Of a DNA stretch of 64,000 nucleotides, positions 53,338 to 62,939 are shown piece by piece (position 1 is the first letter of the stretch; each line of letters opens with the position of its first letter). The notes under the pieces were generated by a model. It did not search any database and was not told the origin of the DNA. It saw only the letters and a program-made list of their open reading frames with translations. The position numbers and the translations under genes are program-made. The stretch covers positions 1,307,501 to 1,371,500 of the forward strand of contig NZ_CP034563.1 in NCBI RefSeq assembly GCF_003970675.1, read 5' to 3'. Origin of the DNA: Flammeovirga pectinis. Its GTDB lineage: Bacteria; Bacteroidota; Bacteroidia; Cytophagales; Flammeovirgaceae.

Positions 53338-54804
53338 TTAGTACTTTACATAGAATGTTTTCTTCTCCATGTATTGCTCAAACCCATATTTTCCATCTTC
53401 TCCACCAGTACCACTTAATTTGTAGCCATTATGGAATCCTTGATGTTGTTCACCATGCCCTCTATTTACATAAATCTCCCCAAATTCTAACTCATCATTA
53501 CACTTCATAATTGTATTGATGTCTTTGGTATAAACCATTGCTGCTAAACCAAACTCACAATCATTCGCATAAGTAATTACCTCGTCAAAAGATTTAAATT
53601 TTAAGACAGGAAGAATAGGTCCAAATGCTTCTTCATGTACTACAGTCATGTCTTGAGTTACATCTGTAATTACCGTTGGTTCAAACCAAAAACCTTTTTC
53701 AAAACCTAATCCTTGAGGTTTCCCTCCACCAAAAGCAATTGTAGCTCCTTCTTCTCTACTTTTAGCAACAAGGTGTTCCATATTCTTAATTTCAGAAGCA
53801 TTTACCTTTGGTCCCATAGTAGTAGAAGCTTCCATAGGGTTACCTACTTTTATTGCCTTCACTTTGGCCATGAAACGCTCCATAAATTCCTCGTAAATAT
53901 CTTCATGCACGTACATTCTTTCATTACATGTACATACCTGACCGCAATTATCAAATCTAGAATGAAAAGTACTTTCTACTGCTAAATCAATATCTGCATC
54001 TGCAAATACAATAGAAGGTGCTTTTCCGCCCAATTCTAATTGTACATGTGCAAGATGTTCAGAGGCTGTTTTAAAGATTTGTTGTCCCGCAGGTGTAGAA
54101 CCTGTCATTGTTACCATCTTTGTAATAGGCGATGCAACTAACGCATTCCCTAACACTCTACCTTTACCAGTTACAATATTAATAAGGCCAGCAGGTATAC
54201 CTACTTTTTCCGCAATGTAGCCTAGTTCTAAAGTTGCAAGAGGTGTTTCTTGCGTTGGCTTAACAACAATGGCGTTCCCCGCTACTAAAGCCGGTCCAAT
54301 TTTTCGACCTGCTAAAGCAAGAGGGAAATTCCATGCTGTTATCGCTACTATCACACCACGTGGAATCTTATTGATCCATATTTGTTCGTTTGCATTTTGA
54401 GAAGGCATAATATCTCCCTCAATGTGTCTTGCCCAATCGCATGCATACTCAATAAAAGTTGCTGTAACTTCTACTTCCATTTCTGCAACAGACAATAATT
54501 TCCCTTGTTCTCTAGTTAACAACTTTGATAAATAAGGCTTGTTAGCTCTTATTTCAGCAGCAAACTTTCGCATAATATTTGCACGCTCAATAGAAGGTAA
54601 TTTTTTCCAACTTTTTTGTGCTTTTTCGGCTGCAGACAAAGCTAAATTAGCTTCGTGCTCATCACCCATTTGTACTATACCAACAATATCTTCGTCGATA
54701 GGACTAATTACATTTTCTGTTTTTCCAGAAGATGCCTTAACCCATTCTCCATTTATGTATAAATCGTATTCTTTTACTTGGGGTGTTATAATTAGTTCTT
54801 CCAT
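53338..54804 (-). CDS. Aldehyde dehydrogenase, likely 3,6-anhydro-L-galactose dehydrogenase
   Basis: The 488-residue ALDH has the general-base Glu in QLELGGKAP (E257), the catalytic Cys in DNCGQVCTC (C291) and the Rossmann-side motifs ITAWNFPLA and MTGSTPAG. The family oxidises aldehydes to acids with NAD(P). Placed just before the cycloisomerase gene, the natural substrate is the open aldehyde of L-3,6-anhydrogalactose, giving 3,6-anhydro-L-galactonate. About 180 bases of non-coding DNA before its start may hold an internal promoter. Confidence 0.9.
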   Translation of the reverse strand: MEELIITPQVKEYDLYINGEWVKASSGKTENVISPIDEDIVGIVQMGDEHEANLALSAAEKAQKSWKKLPSIERANIMRKFAAEIRANKPYLSKLLTREQGKLLSVAEMEVEVTATFIEYACDWARHIEGDIMPSQNANEQIWINKIPRGVIVAITAWNFPLALAGRKIGPALVAGNAIVVKPTQETPLATLELGYIAEKVGIPAGLINIVTGKGRVLGNALVASPITKMVTMTGSTPAGQQIFKTASEHLAHVQLELGGKAPSIVFADADIDLAVESTFHSRFDNCGQVCTCNERMYVHEDIYEEFMERFMAKVKAIKVGNPMEASTTMGPKVNASEIKNMEHLVAKSREEGATIAFGGGKPQGLGFEKGFWFEPTVITDVTQDMTVVHEEAFGPILPVLKFKSFDEVITYANDCEFGLAAMVYTKDINTIMKCNDELEFGEIYVNRGHGEQHQGFHNGYKLSGTGGEDGKYGFEQYMEKKTFYVKY

Positions 54805-54986
54805 TTTTATGATTTTAATGTGTTTGAAAAAAGAGGACTGTATGAATAATTATTAAGATTATTATAGAGAAATTATCATCTAGATTCAGCCCCCTTTTTG
54901 ATCATTCAAAATATATATTCATTACGTTATTAAGTATCCATAAATCAAAGTATAAAGTATACTTCTATGCACACTGATGAATTGGC

Positions 54987-55757
54987 TTATCTACCCATCC
55001 ATCCACCGTCAACAAGCATAATACTACCGTGCATGTAAGACGCTGCTTCTGATGATAAGAATACTACCGGACCTGCAAAATCTTCTGCTTCTCCCCATCT
55101 TCCTGCAGGAATTCTTGATAAAATTGACGTAGAACGTTCTGCATCATTTCTTAATGCTTCTGTATTATCTGTGCTGATGTAACCAGGAGCTACAGCATTT
55201 ACATTTACCCCTTTGCTTGCCCATTCGTTAGCAAATGCCATTGTTAATTGCCCAATTGCACCTTTACTAGCCGCATAACCAGGTACAGTTATCCCTCCTT
55301 GGAATGTAAGTAAAGAAGCTGTGAAAATAACTTTACCACTACCTCTTGCTACCATCTCTTTACCAATCTCTCTCGTTAAAATAAACTGAGCATTTTGGTT
55401 TACCTCAACTACTTTATCCCACATTTCGTCTGGATGTTCTGCTGCAGGAGCGCGTAAAATTGTACCCGCATTATTAATTAATATATCTATCTGTGGGTGG
55501 TTACCTTTTACTGTCAAGATAAAGTCATATAATGATTTTCTATCAGAAAAATCACATTGATATGCCTTAAATTTACGTCCTCTTTTTTCTACTTCTTTTT
55601 GTACATCACTACCCTCTAATTCTAGAGTAGCAGATACACCAATTATATCAGCTCCAGCTTCTGCTAAGCCAATAGCCATAGCTTTACCAATACCTCTTTT
55701 ACAGCCTGTTACTAATGCTACTTTTGAGTTGAGTTGAAATTTATCTAAAATACCCAT
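54987..55757 (-). CDS. Short-chain dehydrogenase, likely 2,5-diketo-3-deoxy-L-galactonate reductase
   Basis: The 256-residue classical SDR has the cofactor motif TGCKRGIGKAMA (residues 17-28), NNAG (95-98) and the catalytic Ser148, Tyr161 and Lys165 (PGYAASKGA). It resembles KduD/2-deoxy-D-gluconate 3-dehydrogenase. In the known agar sugar route a reductase of this kind turns 2,5-diketo-3-deoxy-L-galactonate into 2-keto-3-deoxy-D-gluconate. It lies 63 bases downstream of the zinc dehydrogenase gene, which fits a paired oxidation and reduction. The step assignment is by context. Confidence 0.85.
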   Translation of the reverse strand: MGILDKFQLNSKVALVTGCKRGIGKAMAIGLAEAGADIIGVSATLELEGSDVQKEVEKRGRKFKAYQCDFSDRKSLYDFILTVKGNHPQIDILINNAGTILRAPAAEHPDEMWDKVVEVNQNAQFILTREIGKEMVARGSGKVIFTASLLTFQGGITVPGYAASKGAIGQLTMAFANEWASKGVNVNAVAPGYISTDNTEALRNDAERSTSILSRIPAGRWGEAEDFAGPVVFLSSEAASYMHGSIMLVDGGWMGR

Positions 55758-55820
55758 GTCTATAATTTTTTAGTTGTTTGAATTGTTTGTTGCTTAGCTT
55801 TTTATTAAGTCGTACAATAA

Positions 55821-56843
55821 TTAATTATCGTTACACTTAATAAGATATTTCATACCTTCAGGATTTTTATCAATCTCATCAAAAACAGATTGTATATTCT
55901 CTAAATCATCTACTTTAGTAATCAGATCTTCGAAAGGAACATTACCAGAACTTGCAATTTTAATTGCTTCTTCATAATCATCTTCCTCATATAAACGAGC
56001 TCCAAGTAACTCTATTTCAGACCAGAAAAACTTAAATAAATCAACTTTCTTTTGTTCGCCTCCATGTATGGCTACCATCACAATTCTACCTCTTACATTT
56101 ACTACTTCGGTCATAGTTTGTACACCAGGTGCAGAACCAGAAACTTCAAATGCACAGTCGATCATCGCTTCTTCTGTTAAGTCAGAAATACGCTCTGTTA
56201 GATTTTCTTTAGCAGGATTAATTGTTGTAAAACCTAAATCATCCAACATTTTTAATCTTGTTTCATTTACTTCTGAAATGATTACATTCGCACCTTTTTC
56301 CTTTATCACATAACCAATTAATGTACCTATTGGTCCACCACCAATTACTAAGCAATTTTCACCTGCTTTTACTCTACCAATTTTTACATCATGACAAGCA
56401 ACAGATAATGGCTCTATAAAAGCACCATGCATTAAGTTTACTTGTTCTGGTAATTTATGCAGTGTGTAAGAAGGTACAGTCCAACTATTTTGGAATGCTC
56501 CACTAGAATCTATTCCAATAAACTTTAGGTTTTTACCTACATGTTTAAATCCTTTATCAAATGGATGTTCATCTCCAAAATGCAAAGGTCTAACAGCTAC
56601 TTTATCACCTACTTTTACATTTGTAACACCCTCTCCAACTTCGGCAACAACTGCAGAAGCTTCATGCCCTACAGTTTGCGGAGGACTAACACGCTGATCC
56701 ATCACACCATGGAAAATGTGTACATCTGTACCACATACTCCACAGTACGCAACGTCTAATCTTACTTCACCAGCTTCAGGTTTAATTTGTTCCCCTTTAC
56801 CAACAGTAAATTTTCCTTTCGATTCATAGAATGCTGCTTTCAT
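55821..56843 (-). CDS. Zinc-type alcohol dehydrogenase, likely 2-keto-3-deoxy-L-galactonate 5-dehydrogenase
   Basis: The 340-residue MDR protein has catalytic zinc ligands C37 (CGVCGTD) and H60-E61 (TVGHEASAVV), and the cofactor motif VIGGGPIGTLIG. The structural-zinc loop with four Cys is missing: the segment PLHFGDEHPFDKGFKHVGKN has none. The C-terminus ends KCNDN. In the agar pathway an enzyme of this type oxidises C5 of 2-keto-3-deoxy-L-galactonate to the diketo acid, which the neighbouring SDR then reduces. This order is inferred from context. Confidence 0.85.
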   Translation of the reverse strand: MKAAFYESKGKFTVGKGEQIKPEAGEVRLDVAYCGVCGTDVHIFHGVMDQRVSPPQTVGHEASAVVAEVGEGVTNVKVGDKVAVRPLHFGDEHPFDKGFKHVGKNLKFIGIDSSGAFQNSWTVPSYTLHKLPEQVNLMHGAFIEPLSVACHDVKIGRVKAGENCLVIGGGPIGTLIGYVIKEKGANVIISEVNETRLKMLDDLGFTTINPAKENLTERISDLTEEAMIDCAFEVSGSAPGVQTMTEVVNVRGRIVMVAIHGGEQKKVDLFKFFWSEIELLGARLYEEDDYEEAIKIASSGNVPFEDLITKVDDLENIQSVFDEIDKNPEGMKYLIKCNDN

Positions 56844-56856
56844 CTTTTATTTCGTT

Positions 56857-59445
56857 TTAGTTTAACTCTGCATAGACATCTTGTGTCTTTGTGCCTTTTT
56901 CTTTAATTGTGAGAAGTATTTTATCTTCCAATAAACCCTCTACTTTAGCTTTTACTTCGACTTTACCCTTACCTTCTTTCGATTGAAGAATGATAAGTGC
57001 TCGCCCATTTGACGTCAATAATTTTCTTGCATTATGTGTCTGCACGTTATTAATAGCTCCATTATCTACCCCAAGTACTCTTAAGTTCTCTGGAATTTCA
57101 AAATTGATTATCCTCTCTTGATTTTTGATTGGAAAACCTTTTGCATCTACTAATTGAGCTACAACATGTGCTACTTCGTACTCATCATTATCAATAGTAG
57201 ATTTATCTATAGATAATTTCACTCCTGCTGCCTTACCTGCTGTATGTAAAGTAGTTTCTATTATCTGACCATTTTTCACACCTACTGCTGTTAGTTTCCC
57301 TTTCTCGAAAGGAACTGCCCATTTATAGATATGATCTTCAAATTCTGATAAGTTTCTTTGGCCTAAACTCTTCTCGTTTAAGAACAATTCTATTGATTCG
57401 CAATTAGAGTACATTTCTACACTAATCATTTGTTTTTCAGCATAATTCCAATGATTATTAACATCATGCCATTCCCATAATGCATGCTTCCAAGCATTCG
57501 GATTTTTTGCTACTAGTAAACCAGAATTTGGGTCTATTTTATTAATAGATTTTTCAATTTCTTGAGTAGCTATGTACGTATGAGGATCATCAGACCATAA
57601 CGTTTTAATCATATGATAAGAGGGTTTTGTAAAACCTGCAAAATCTATCATACCCGCATTATTACCTTTAATAGGCCAAGGTCCTCTAATTTCACCCAAA
57701 TAATCTATACCTGTCCAAAAGAATGTTCCTGCAATAAATGGTCTGTCCATTACAGCTTTCCATTCGTGGTATTGAGCTAAATTTTCAGTACCCATTATTA
57801 CTTTATTTGGATACATTTCGTGTCCATAATCATACAGCACTCTTCTATAACTGTAGCCTACAATATCTAATGACTTTCCGTATAATGTTTCATGCGATGC
57901 AGATGGTAAAATACAATTTGCTACAACAGGTCTAGAGTTATCCATCTCTTTTGTCCAATCTACTAACTGCTTAGCTGTCATGCCAATATCATATTTTTGA
58001 TGAGGTAAAGTAGTTAACTTCTCCTTAATTTTAGTGGTAGAATAAGGTGGTTTAGACCAGAAATAATTGCCGTTCCAATTCATGTTCCCAAAAAATCCTG
58101 TTGCCTTAGCAACTCTTGGATAAGTCCATTCTATCTCGTTACCGATACTCCACTGAAAAATTGAAGGATGGTTACGGTGAGATTTCATTACAGACTTTAA
58201 ATCTTCTTCTCCGTAATTTTGGAAATAATTTGCATAGCCTTCCGTTTCTTTATTCTGAGATTGTTCTTTCTGGTTAAAACGCTTGTCTTTTGGGTAATCC
58301 CATTCGTCAAAAAATTCGTCTTGAACTAGAAATCCTAACTCGTCACATAAATCAAGAAATTCTGATGAAGCTGGGTTGTGCGCTACTCTAATGGCATTAC
58401 AACCACCATCTTTCAACGTTTGCAAGCGGCGTCTCCAAACATCTTTTGGCACTGCAGTACCTACAAGGCCAGCATCATGATGTAGACAAACACCTTTAAT
58501 TTTCATGTTTTCATTGTTTAAGAAAAAACCTGAGTCTGCATCAAACTTTATATTTCGTATACCAAAATTGCTTGACAATACATCTACTTGTTCATTATCA
58601 ATAATAAGTTTTGTAACTGCTGTATATAAATGCGGGTTCTCTACACCCCACAATATTGGATTAGTTACATTTATTTGTTGAACAACTTCTAATTGTTCGT
58701 TCTCATTAATTGAAATTACTTTTATTGCTTCACCAACTTTTTCATTACTCTTATTGAATAATTCTGTCAACAAATCAAAAGATTTATTGCCTTTGTAGTC
58801 GTTCTTAATTGTAGTAGTAATATTTACTAATGCATTGTTATCTTCTATTTCTGGAGTAGAAATAAATGTACCCCATATTGGAACATACAGTTTATTTGTA
58901 ACTACTAATTTTACGTTTCTATAGATTCCTGCTCCTGTATACCATCTACTATCTGCAAACCTTGTATGATCTACTTTTACTGCAATGGTATTTTTTGAAT
59001 TCTTATTGATATATGGTGTTAAGTCGTAGTAAAAAGGAGAATACCCATAAGGATGAAAGCCTAATTTTTTACCGTTGATATATACTTCTGAATTATTATA
59101 TACGCCATCAAAATGGATAAACGCCTTTTGATTATTGTTTAATGCTATATCAAATTCTTTTCGGTACCAACCTGTTCCTCCACCATAAATGTATCCGGTT
59201 GCAGGAGCAAATTCAGCATTAGCAGAATCGTAATGATTACCAATTACCCAATCATGCGGTAATTTGATACTTTCCCAGTCCTTCACACTTACATCTTCAC
59301 TGCTAAAATTGCTATGATTATTGTCTGTTAAATGGAATTTCCAGTTAAAATTAAAGTCGTGTTCACGAGCTGTTTTATTTGAGTTTTGGGTGTTACATCC
59401 ACTACTCAAAACAAACAGAGTGAGTAAATAAATTACATTCTTCAT
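56857..59445 (-). CDS. GH2 beta-galactosidase lipoprotein
   Basis: The 862-residue protein has a lipobox (LSSGC, Cys17). GH2 domains follow in order: sugar-binding jelly-roll (about 25-190), Ig-like sandwich (195-300) and the TIM barrel (300-620). The acid/base is in WSIGNEIEW (E437) and the likely nucleophile in VIMGTENL (E554). A C-terminal Ig-like part completes it. It would release D-galactose from the non-reducing end of agaro-oligosaccharides, alternating with GH117. It starts the catabolic run, 13 bases before the dehydrogenase gene, and after a terminator that separates it from the Sus genes. Confidence 0.9.
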   Translation of the reverse strand: MKNVIYLLTLFVLSSGCNTQNSNKTAREHDFNFNWKFHLTDNNHSNFSSEDVSVKDWESIKLPHDWVIGNHYDSANAEFAPATGYIYGGGTGWYRKEFDIALNNNQKAFIHFDGVYNNSEVYINGKKLGFHPYGYSPFYYDLTPYINKNSKNTIAVKVDHTRFADSRWYTGAGIYRNVKLVVTNKLYVPIWGTFISTPEIEDNNALVNITTTIKNDYKGNKSFDLLTELFNKSNEKVGEAIKVISINENEQLEVVQQINVTNPILWGVENPHLYTAVTKLIIDNEQVDVLSSNFGIRNIKFDADSGFFLNNENMKIKGVCLHHDAGLVGTAVPKDVWRRRLQTLKDGGCNAIRVAHNPASSEFLDLCDELGFLVQDEFFDEWDYPKDKRFNQKEQSQNKETEGYANYFQNYGEEDLKSVMKSHRNHPSIFQWSIGNEIEWTYPRVAKATGFFGNMNWNGNYFWSKPPYSTTKIKEKLTTLPHQKYDIGMTAKQLVDWTKEMDNSRPVVANCILPSASHETLYGKSLDIVGYSYRRVLYDYGHEMYPNKVIMGTENLAQYHEWKAVMDRPFIAGTFFWTGIDYLGEIRGPWPIKGNNAGMIDFAGFTKPSYHMIKTLWSDDPHTYIATQEIEKSINKIDPNSGLLVAKNPNAWKHALWEWHDVNNHWNYAEKQMISVEMYSNCESIELFLNEKSLGQRNLSEFEDHIYKWAVPFEKGKLTAVGVKNGQIIETTLHTAGKAAGVKLSIDKSTIDNDEYEVAHVVAQLVDAKGFPIKNQERIINFEIPENLRVLGVDNGAINNVQTHNARKLLTSNGRALIILQSKEGKGKVEVKAKVEGLLEDKILLTIKEKGTKTQDVYAELN

Positions 59446-59528
59446 TTGTCATTTAGAGTTATCAACCTCCCTATTTTCTACCCCTGAGTATTTGACATGA
59501 TAGAATTAATAAAAAACAAGGAAGTTAA

Positions 59529-59560
59529 ATGGAGTACTTCAGTGTACCGAAGTACTCCAT
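59529..59560 (-). terminator. Hairpin terminator after the Sus-type genes
   Basis: A 12-bp perfect stem (59529-59540 with 59549-59560) has an 8-nt loop. The minus strand continues into a T-rich stretch. It lies 15 bases past the stop of the glycan-binding protein gene. Confidence 0.85.
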
Positions 59561-59575
59561 ATATTTTGGTTTTAA

Positions 59576-61168
59576 TTATGGTCTTAAATTCACTTCAGAA
59601 ATTGTAAAATCATCCATGTAGAAGTTCAGAATAGAAGTGTTTGCAGGGTTATTACCTCTTAACATCATCTGGTATTCTCCTGTATCTGGGAAACTTTGGA
59701 ATGTTATACGAGCATACACCCACTTACCTACAGGTGTTTCTGTAGTAAAGTTAAACCTACCTGTTCCCCAATCAGTACCTGGACCAAAGAAGAAGACAAT
59801 ATTAGGAACCTCTCCGGCAGCATCATCAATAGTACTTGTACCACTAATTACTTTTACCCAAACACCGATTTCATAATTTTTCCCAGCTTCTGCTTTAAAT
59901 GTTATGTGTTCGTTGTTTCCATCTTTATGGCCTATGATTGCACCTTGACTTGGATTTAGCGCTAATTTTGCACTTTTAGCACCAGATCTAGCATCTTCTT
60001 CTACTACATCTAAAGTATATCCATCCCAAGGAGCACCCCACCATAAATATGGCCAATTTGCAGCTGTTGAAGCTTCGAAACTTTGATCGAAAGATACTGC
60101 TTCTAATATGTTTGTTGACGGCTTAAATACTAATAAATTATCAGTAAAGGCTGTTGCTTTTACAAAGTCTGTTGTCTGTAAAGTACCTGGTGTGTAAGAA
60201 ACATAAATTAAATCATCATTATATAAAGTTTCATTTTCTAATGCAATCAATACAACGTTTCCTTCTTCAGAGTCAATCATAACAGTTTGAATAGTTGGTA
60301 TCCATTCTGTTTCGTTATTCATCATCTTAACAGAGAAGTTATCTGAATTAATAGAAGCCGGATCCATTTCTCTTGAGAAGTCGAGTGCAATATATCCACC
60401 TTTCTCGTAGATATCAGTTAACCTAACTGGCTGATCTGATGGAACAACTTTAATTAGATTATCAAAAGACAAAGTATCAGCACCATAAGGTCTTGATCTG
60501 TCTGCTATTACAGCAACAGAATATGTTCCTAAACGCTTGTATAAAACGTCTGTTTCGTCTGCAGTTCCGTCAGTAATTAGTGCCTGTTCATAAATAACTT
60601 CACTTGGTGTACCTCCTTCAAAAGTATATTCTAAACGAGCAGGTTCACCTTTAGAACTATAGAAGAATCTAACAGAATTTCCTGCCATTAATTCATTCTC
60701 TGTAGTAAAGTCAAGATTTGCACCTAAAGAACCGTCTGTATTTACATACTTTGCAGTTAAAGTTAATTCTACAGGGTCTAAAACGGTAACTGTATATGTT
60801 GTGTCTAATTGAGTTCCTACTTGTGTAGAATCTACAAAAGCACTTGTTGAGAAAGTTTGACTTAACTTCACATCATACTGACCAACTGAATTAAACACAA
60901 CATGAATTACATCTTTATCTGATGTTGTTACATTGTCTGTTCCTTCTATTGTTGCCCCCGATGGTAAAGTCCATGTTCTAGAAGTTACACCTCTAGATAC
61001 ATCACCAAAAGAGATATTTCCACCAATTTCTACTCTGTTGTCAAAATCTCCTTCAGAAGAATAAACAACGTGGTGACTTGGTTCTGCTCCTGGAGCTTCC
61101 CATTCCGTCTGACAGCCAAAAAGTATTGCTACCAGAGAAAATAATAATATATGATTAAATCTTTTCAT
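59576..61168 (-). CDS. Surface glycan-binding lipoprotein (SusE/F-position, PKD and CBM-like)
   Basis: The 530-residue protein has a lipobox LFGC (Cys19) followed by acidic residues. Residues 40-130 form a PKD-like domain, a second Ig-like domain spans about 135-250, and an SbsA/bacterial Ig-type segment (LDFSREMDPASINSDNFSVK) follows. The last 180 residues look like a CBM4/9-type carbohydrate-binding jelly-roll (WPYLWWGAPWDGYTLDVVEE, then YMDDFTISE). It follows susD by 31 bases, the usual place for a surface glycan-binding protein. It likely captures agar chains; there is no catalytic motif. Confidence 0.82.
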   Translation of the reverse strand: MKRFNHILLFSLVAILFGCQTEWEAPGAEPSHHVVYSSEGDFDNRVEIGGNISFGDVSRGVTSRTWTLPSGATIEGTDNVTTSDKDVIHVVFNSVGQYDVKLSQTFSTSAFVDSTQVGTQLDTTYTVTVLDPVELTLTAKYVNTDGSLGANLDFTTENELMAGNSVRFFYSSKGEPARLEYTFEGGTPSEVIYEQALITDGTADETDVLYKRLGTYSVAVIADRSRPYGADTLSFDNLIKVVPSDQPVRLTDIYEKGGYIALDFSREMDPASINSDNFSVKMMNNETEWIPTIQTVMIDSEEGNVVLIALENETLYNDDLIYVSYTPGTLQTTDFVKATAFTDNLLVFKPSTNILEAVSFDQSFEASTAANWPYLWWGAPWDGYTLDVVEEDARSGAKSAKLALNPSQGAIIGHKDGNNEHITFKAEAGKNYEIGVWVKVISGTSTIDDAAGEVPNIVFFFGPGTDWGTGRFNFTTETPVGKWVYARITFQSFPDTGEYQMMLRGNNPANTSILNFYMDDFTISEVNLRP

Positions 61169-61199
61169 TTCGATTTCTTCTTCTAGTTTAAAATACTTA

Positions 61200-62918
61200 T
61201 TAGTTGCTAGTTAACCCAGTGTTAATTTGCTTCTCACTTGTAGGAATTGGATAGAAATCATGCACTTCTGAATCATAAATTTCAGAAGAAACTGCATAAT
61301 CTGGTCTAATTCTTTCTACAATAAATAGAGGTGGTTGATTTTGAATAGATTCAAAGTTTTTAAGTCTCCATTCTTCATCTTGACGATTCTTTTTAAGTAC
61401 TTCGCCAGTAATTCCCCATCTAATAAGATCTCTCCATCTATGTCCTTCAAAACATAATTCTAAAGGTCTTTCTACCATTCTTAAGTGCGTTCTTACTGTT
61501 TCTGCAGAAGGAACTACTTGAGCATGAGGAGTACCAGTTACTTGAACACTCTCGTGAAGTGCTGGAAAAGTACCTCCATTTTCTGCTATATAAAGAGCTA
61601 ATGTTTTCACACCTGCTCTTGCTCTAACCATATCAATGTAAGTCATGGCTGTAGTAAAATCATTTGATCCTTCAAGCACTGCTTCAGCATACATTAATAG
61701 TACATCTGCATAACGGATATGTCTCCAATTAATTCCTGATCTACCTTGAGCATCTTCGTATTGTTTTTTGTACCAGTTAGAGAACTTTTTAATGTAAGCC
61801 GATTGACCATATGCCCAACCTGTTTTCTCTCCTGTCAACTCTTCAAAATACAATCCATCATATTCTCTTGGTACTATAGAAGTATACATTCTTTGAGATG
61901 TAGTAAAACCTTCATTAATAGTATTGGTAGGATCCATTTCATCATACACCATAAGCTCATGCATATAGTAAGATGCTATTACGGTATTATACCCACCTGC
62001 ACTTAATGGAGCAGTTTGCGTACACATATTTGTTGCTTCACCCGATGTTTCAAAAGGGTTATCATCAATTGTTTCACCCGAAGCACCTGGTTTCAACACA
62101 TCAGAATAAGCTACCTCAAAGACTGACTCAGCATTGTATTCGTTTTCATCAGAGAAATTATCACCAATATTTGCTACTAAACTGTAAACTCTACTATCAA
62201 TTACTTCTTTAAAATAAGTAGCGGCTTTTGTATAATCCTTGTCATATAATGCCACTTTACCTAATAGAGAAGTAGCTGCTCCCCATGTTACACGACCAAT
62301 GTTTCCGTTTCCACCCCACTCTAAAGGAAGGTGTTTTTTAGCAAACTCTAAATCTGGTATAATTACTTCACTTGTAACAGTTGCTTTATCAGAAATGTCT
62401 TTATTTAACTGATCTGGATCAGTAACAATATCTAAATGCACTACTGCACCATTGTAAGAATTTACAAGTTCGAAGTAGAAGAATGCTCTTAAAAACTTAG
62501 CTTGAGCCTCAATTTCAGTTTTCTCATCAGCAGTTAAATTAGCATCTTCATTTGCTAAGTTTACAATTACTTGATTAGCTCTGAAAATACCCACATATGC
62601 TTCGTTCCATTTATTTTGAACATGCTCTGAAGCATCATTCACCGTTAATTCTGAGAATGGATATTGAGGGTACCAGTTTTCTGTACCTGCCATATCTGCT
62701 CTTACCATTTCGTAACTTATTTTAGCTCCACTTAAAGAACTAAATTGTAAAGCACCATAAACAGTATTTAAAGCTTTATTAAAATCCTCGTTAGATTTCC
62801 AGAAACTTGCTGGTGTAATACTGTTAGGATTTTCTTGAGTTAAGAATTTATCTTCGCTACAGCCGATCATTACCACAGCAGAGATCAATCCTAATATTAA
62901 ATTATTAATCTTTTTCAT
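61200..62918 (-). CDS. susD: SusD/RagB-family nutrient-binding lipoprotein
   Basis: The 572-residue protein has a lipobox (VMIGC, Cys20) and the SusD N-terminal signature ENPNSITPASFWKSNEDFNK. TPR-like helices (RANQVIVNLANE, EAQAKFLRAFFYFELVN) and the C-terminal signature RTHLRMVERPLELCFEGHRW then DLIRWG and HDFYPIPTSEKQIN are complete. It forms the lid over the SusC channel and binds the oligosaccharide. It lies 21 bases after susC. The gene symbol is generic. Confidence 0.96.
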   Translation of the reverse strand: MKKINNLILGLISAVVMIGCSEDKFLTQENPNSITPASFWKSNEDFNKALNTVYGALQFSSLSGAKISYEMVRADMAGTENWYPQYPFSELTVNDASEHVQNKWNEAYVGIFRANQVIVNLANEDANLTADEKTEIEAQAKFLRAFFYFELVNSYNGAVVHLDIVTDPDQLNKDISDKATVTSEVIIPDLEFAKKHLPLEWGGNGNIGRVTWGAATSLLGKVALYDKDYTKAATYFKEVIDSRVYSLVANIGDNFSDENEYNAESVFEVAYSDVLKPGASGETIDDNPFETSGEATNMCTQTAPLSAGGYNTVIASYYMHELMVYDEMDPTNTINEGFTTSQRMYTSIVPREYDGLYFEELTGEKTGWAYGQSAYIKKFSNWYKKQYEDAQGRSGINWRHIRYADVLLMYAEAVLEGSNDFTTAMTYIDMVRARAGVKTLALYIAENGGTFPALHESVQVTGTPHAQVVPSAETVRTHLRMVERPLELCFEGHRWRDLIRWGITGEVLKKNRQDEEWRLKNFESIQNQPPLFIVERIRPDYAVSSEIYDSEVHDFYPIPTSEKQINTGLTSN

Positions 62919-62939
62919 ATAAAAAATCTTTTGTAGTTT

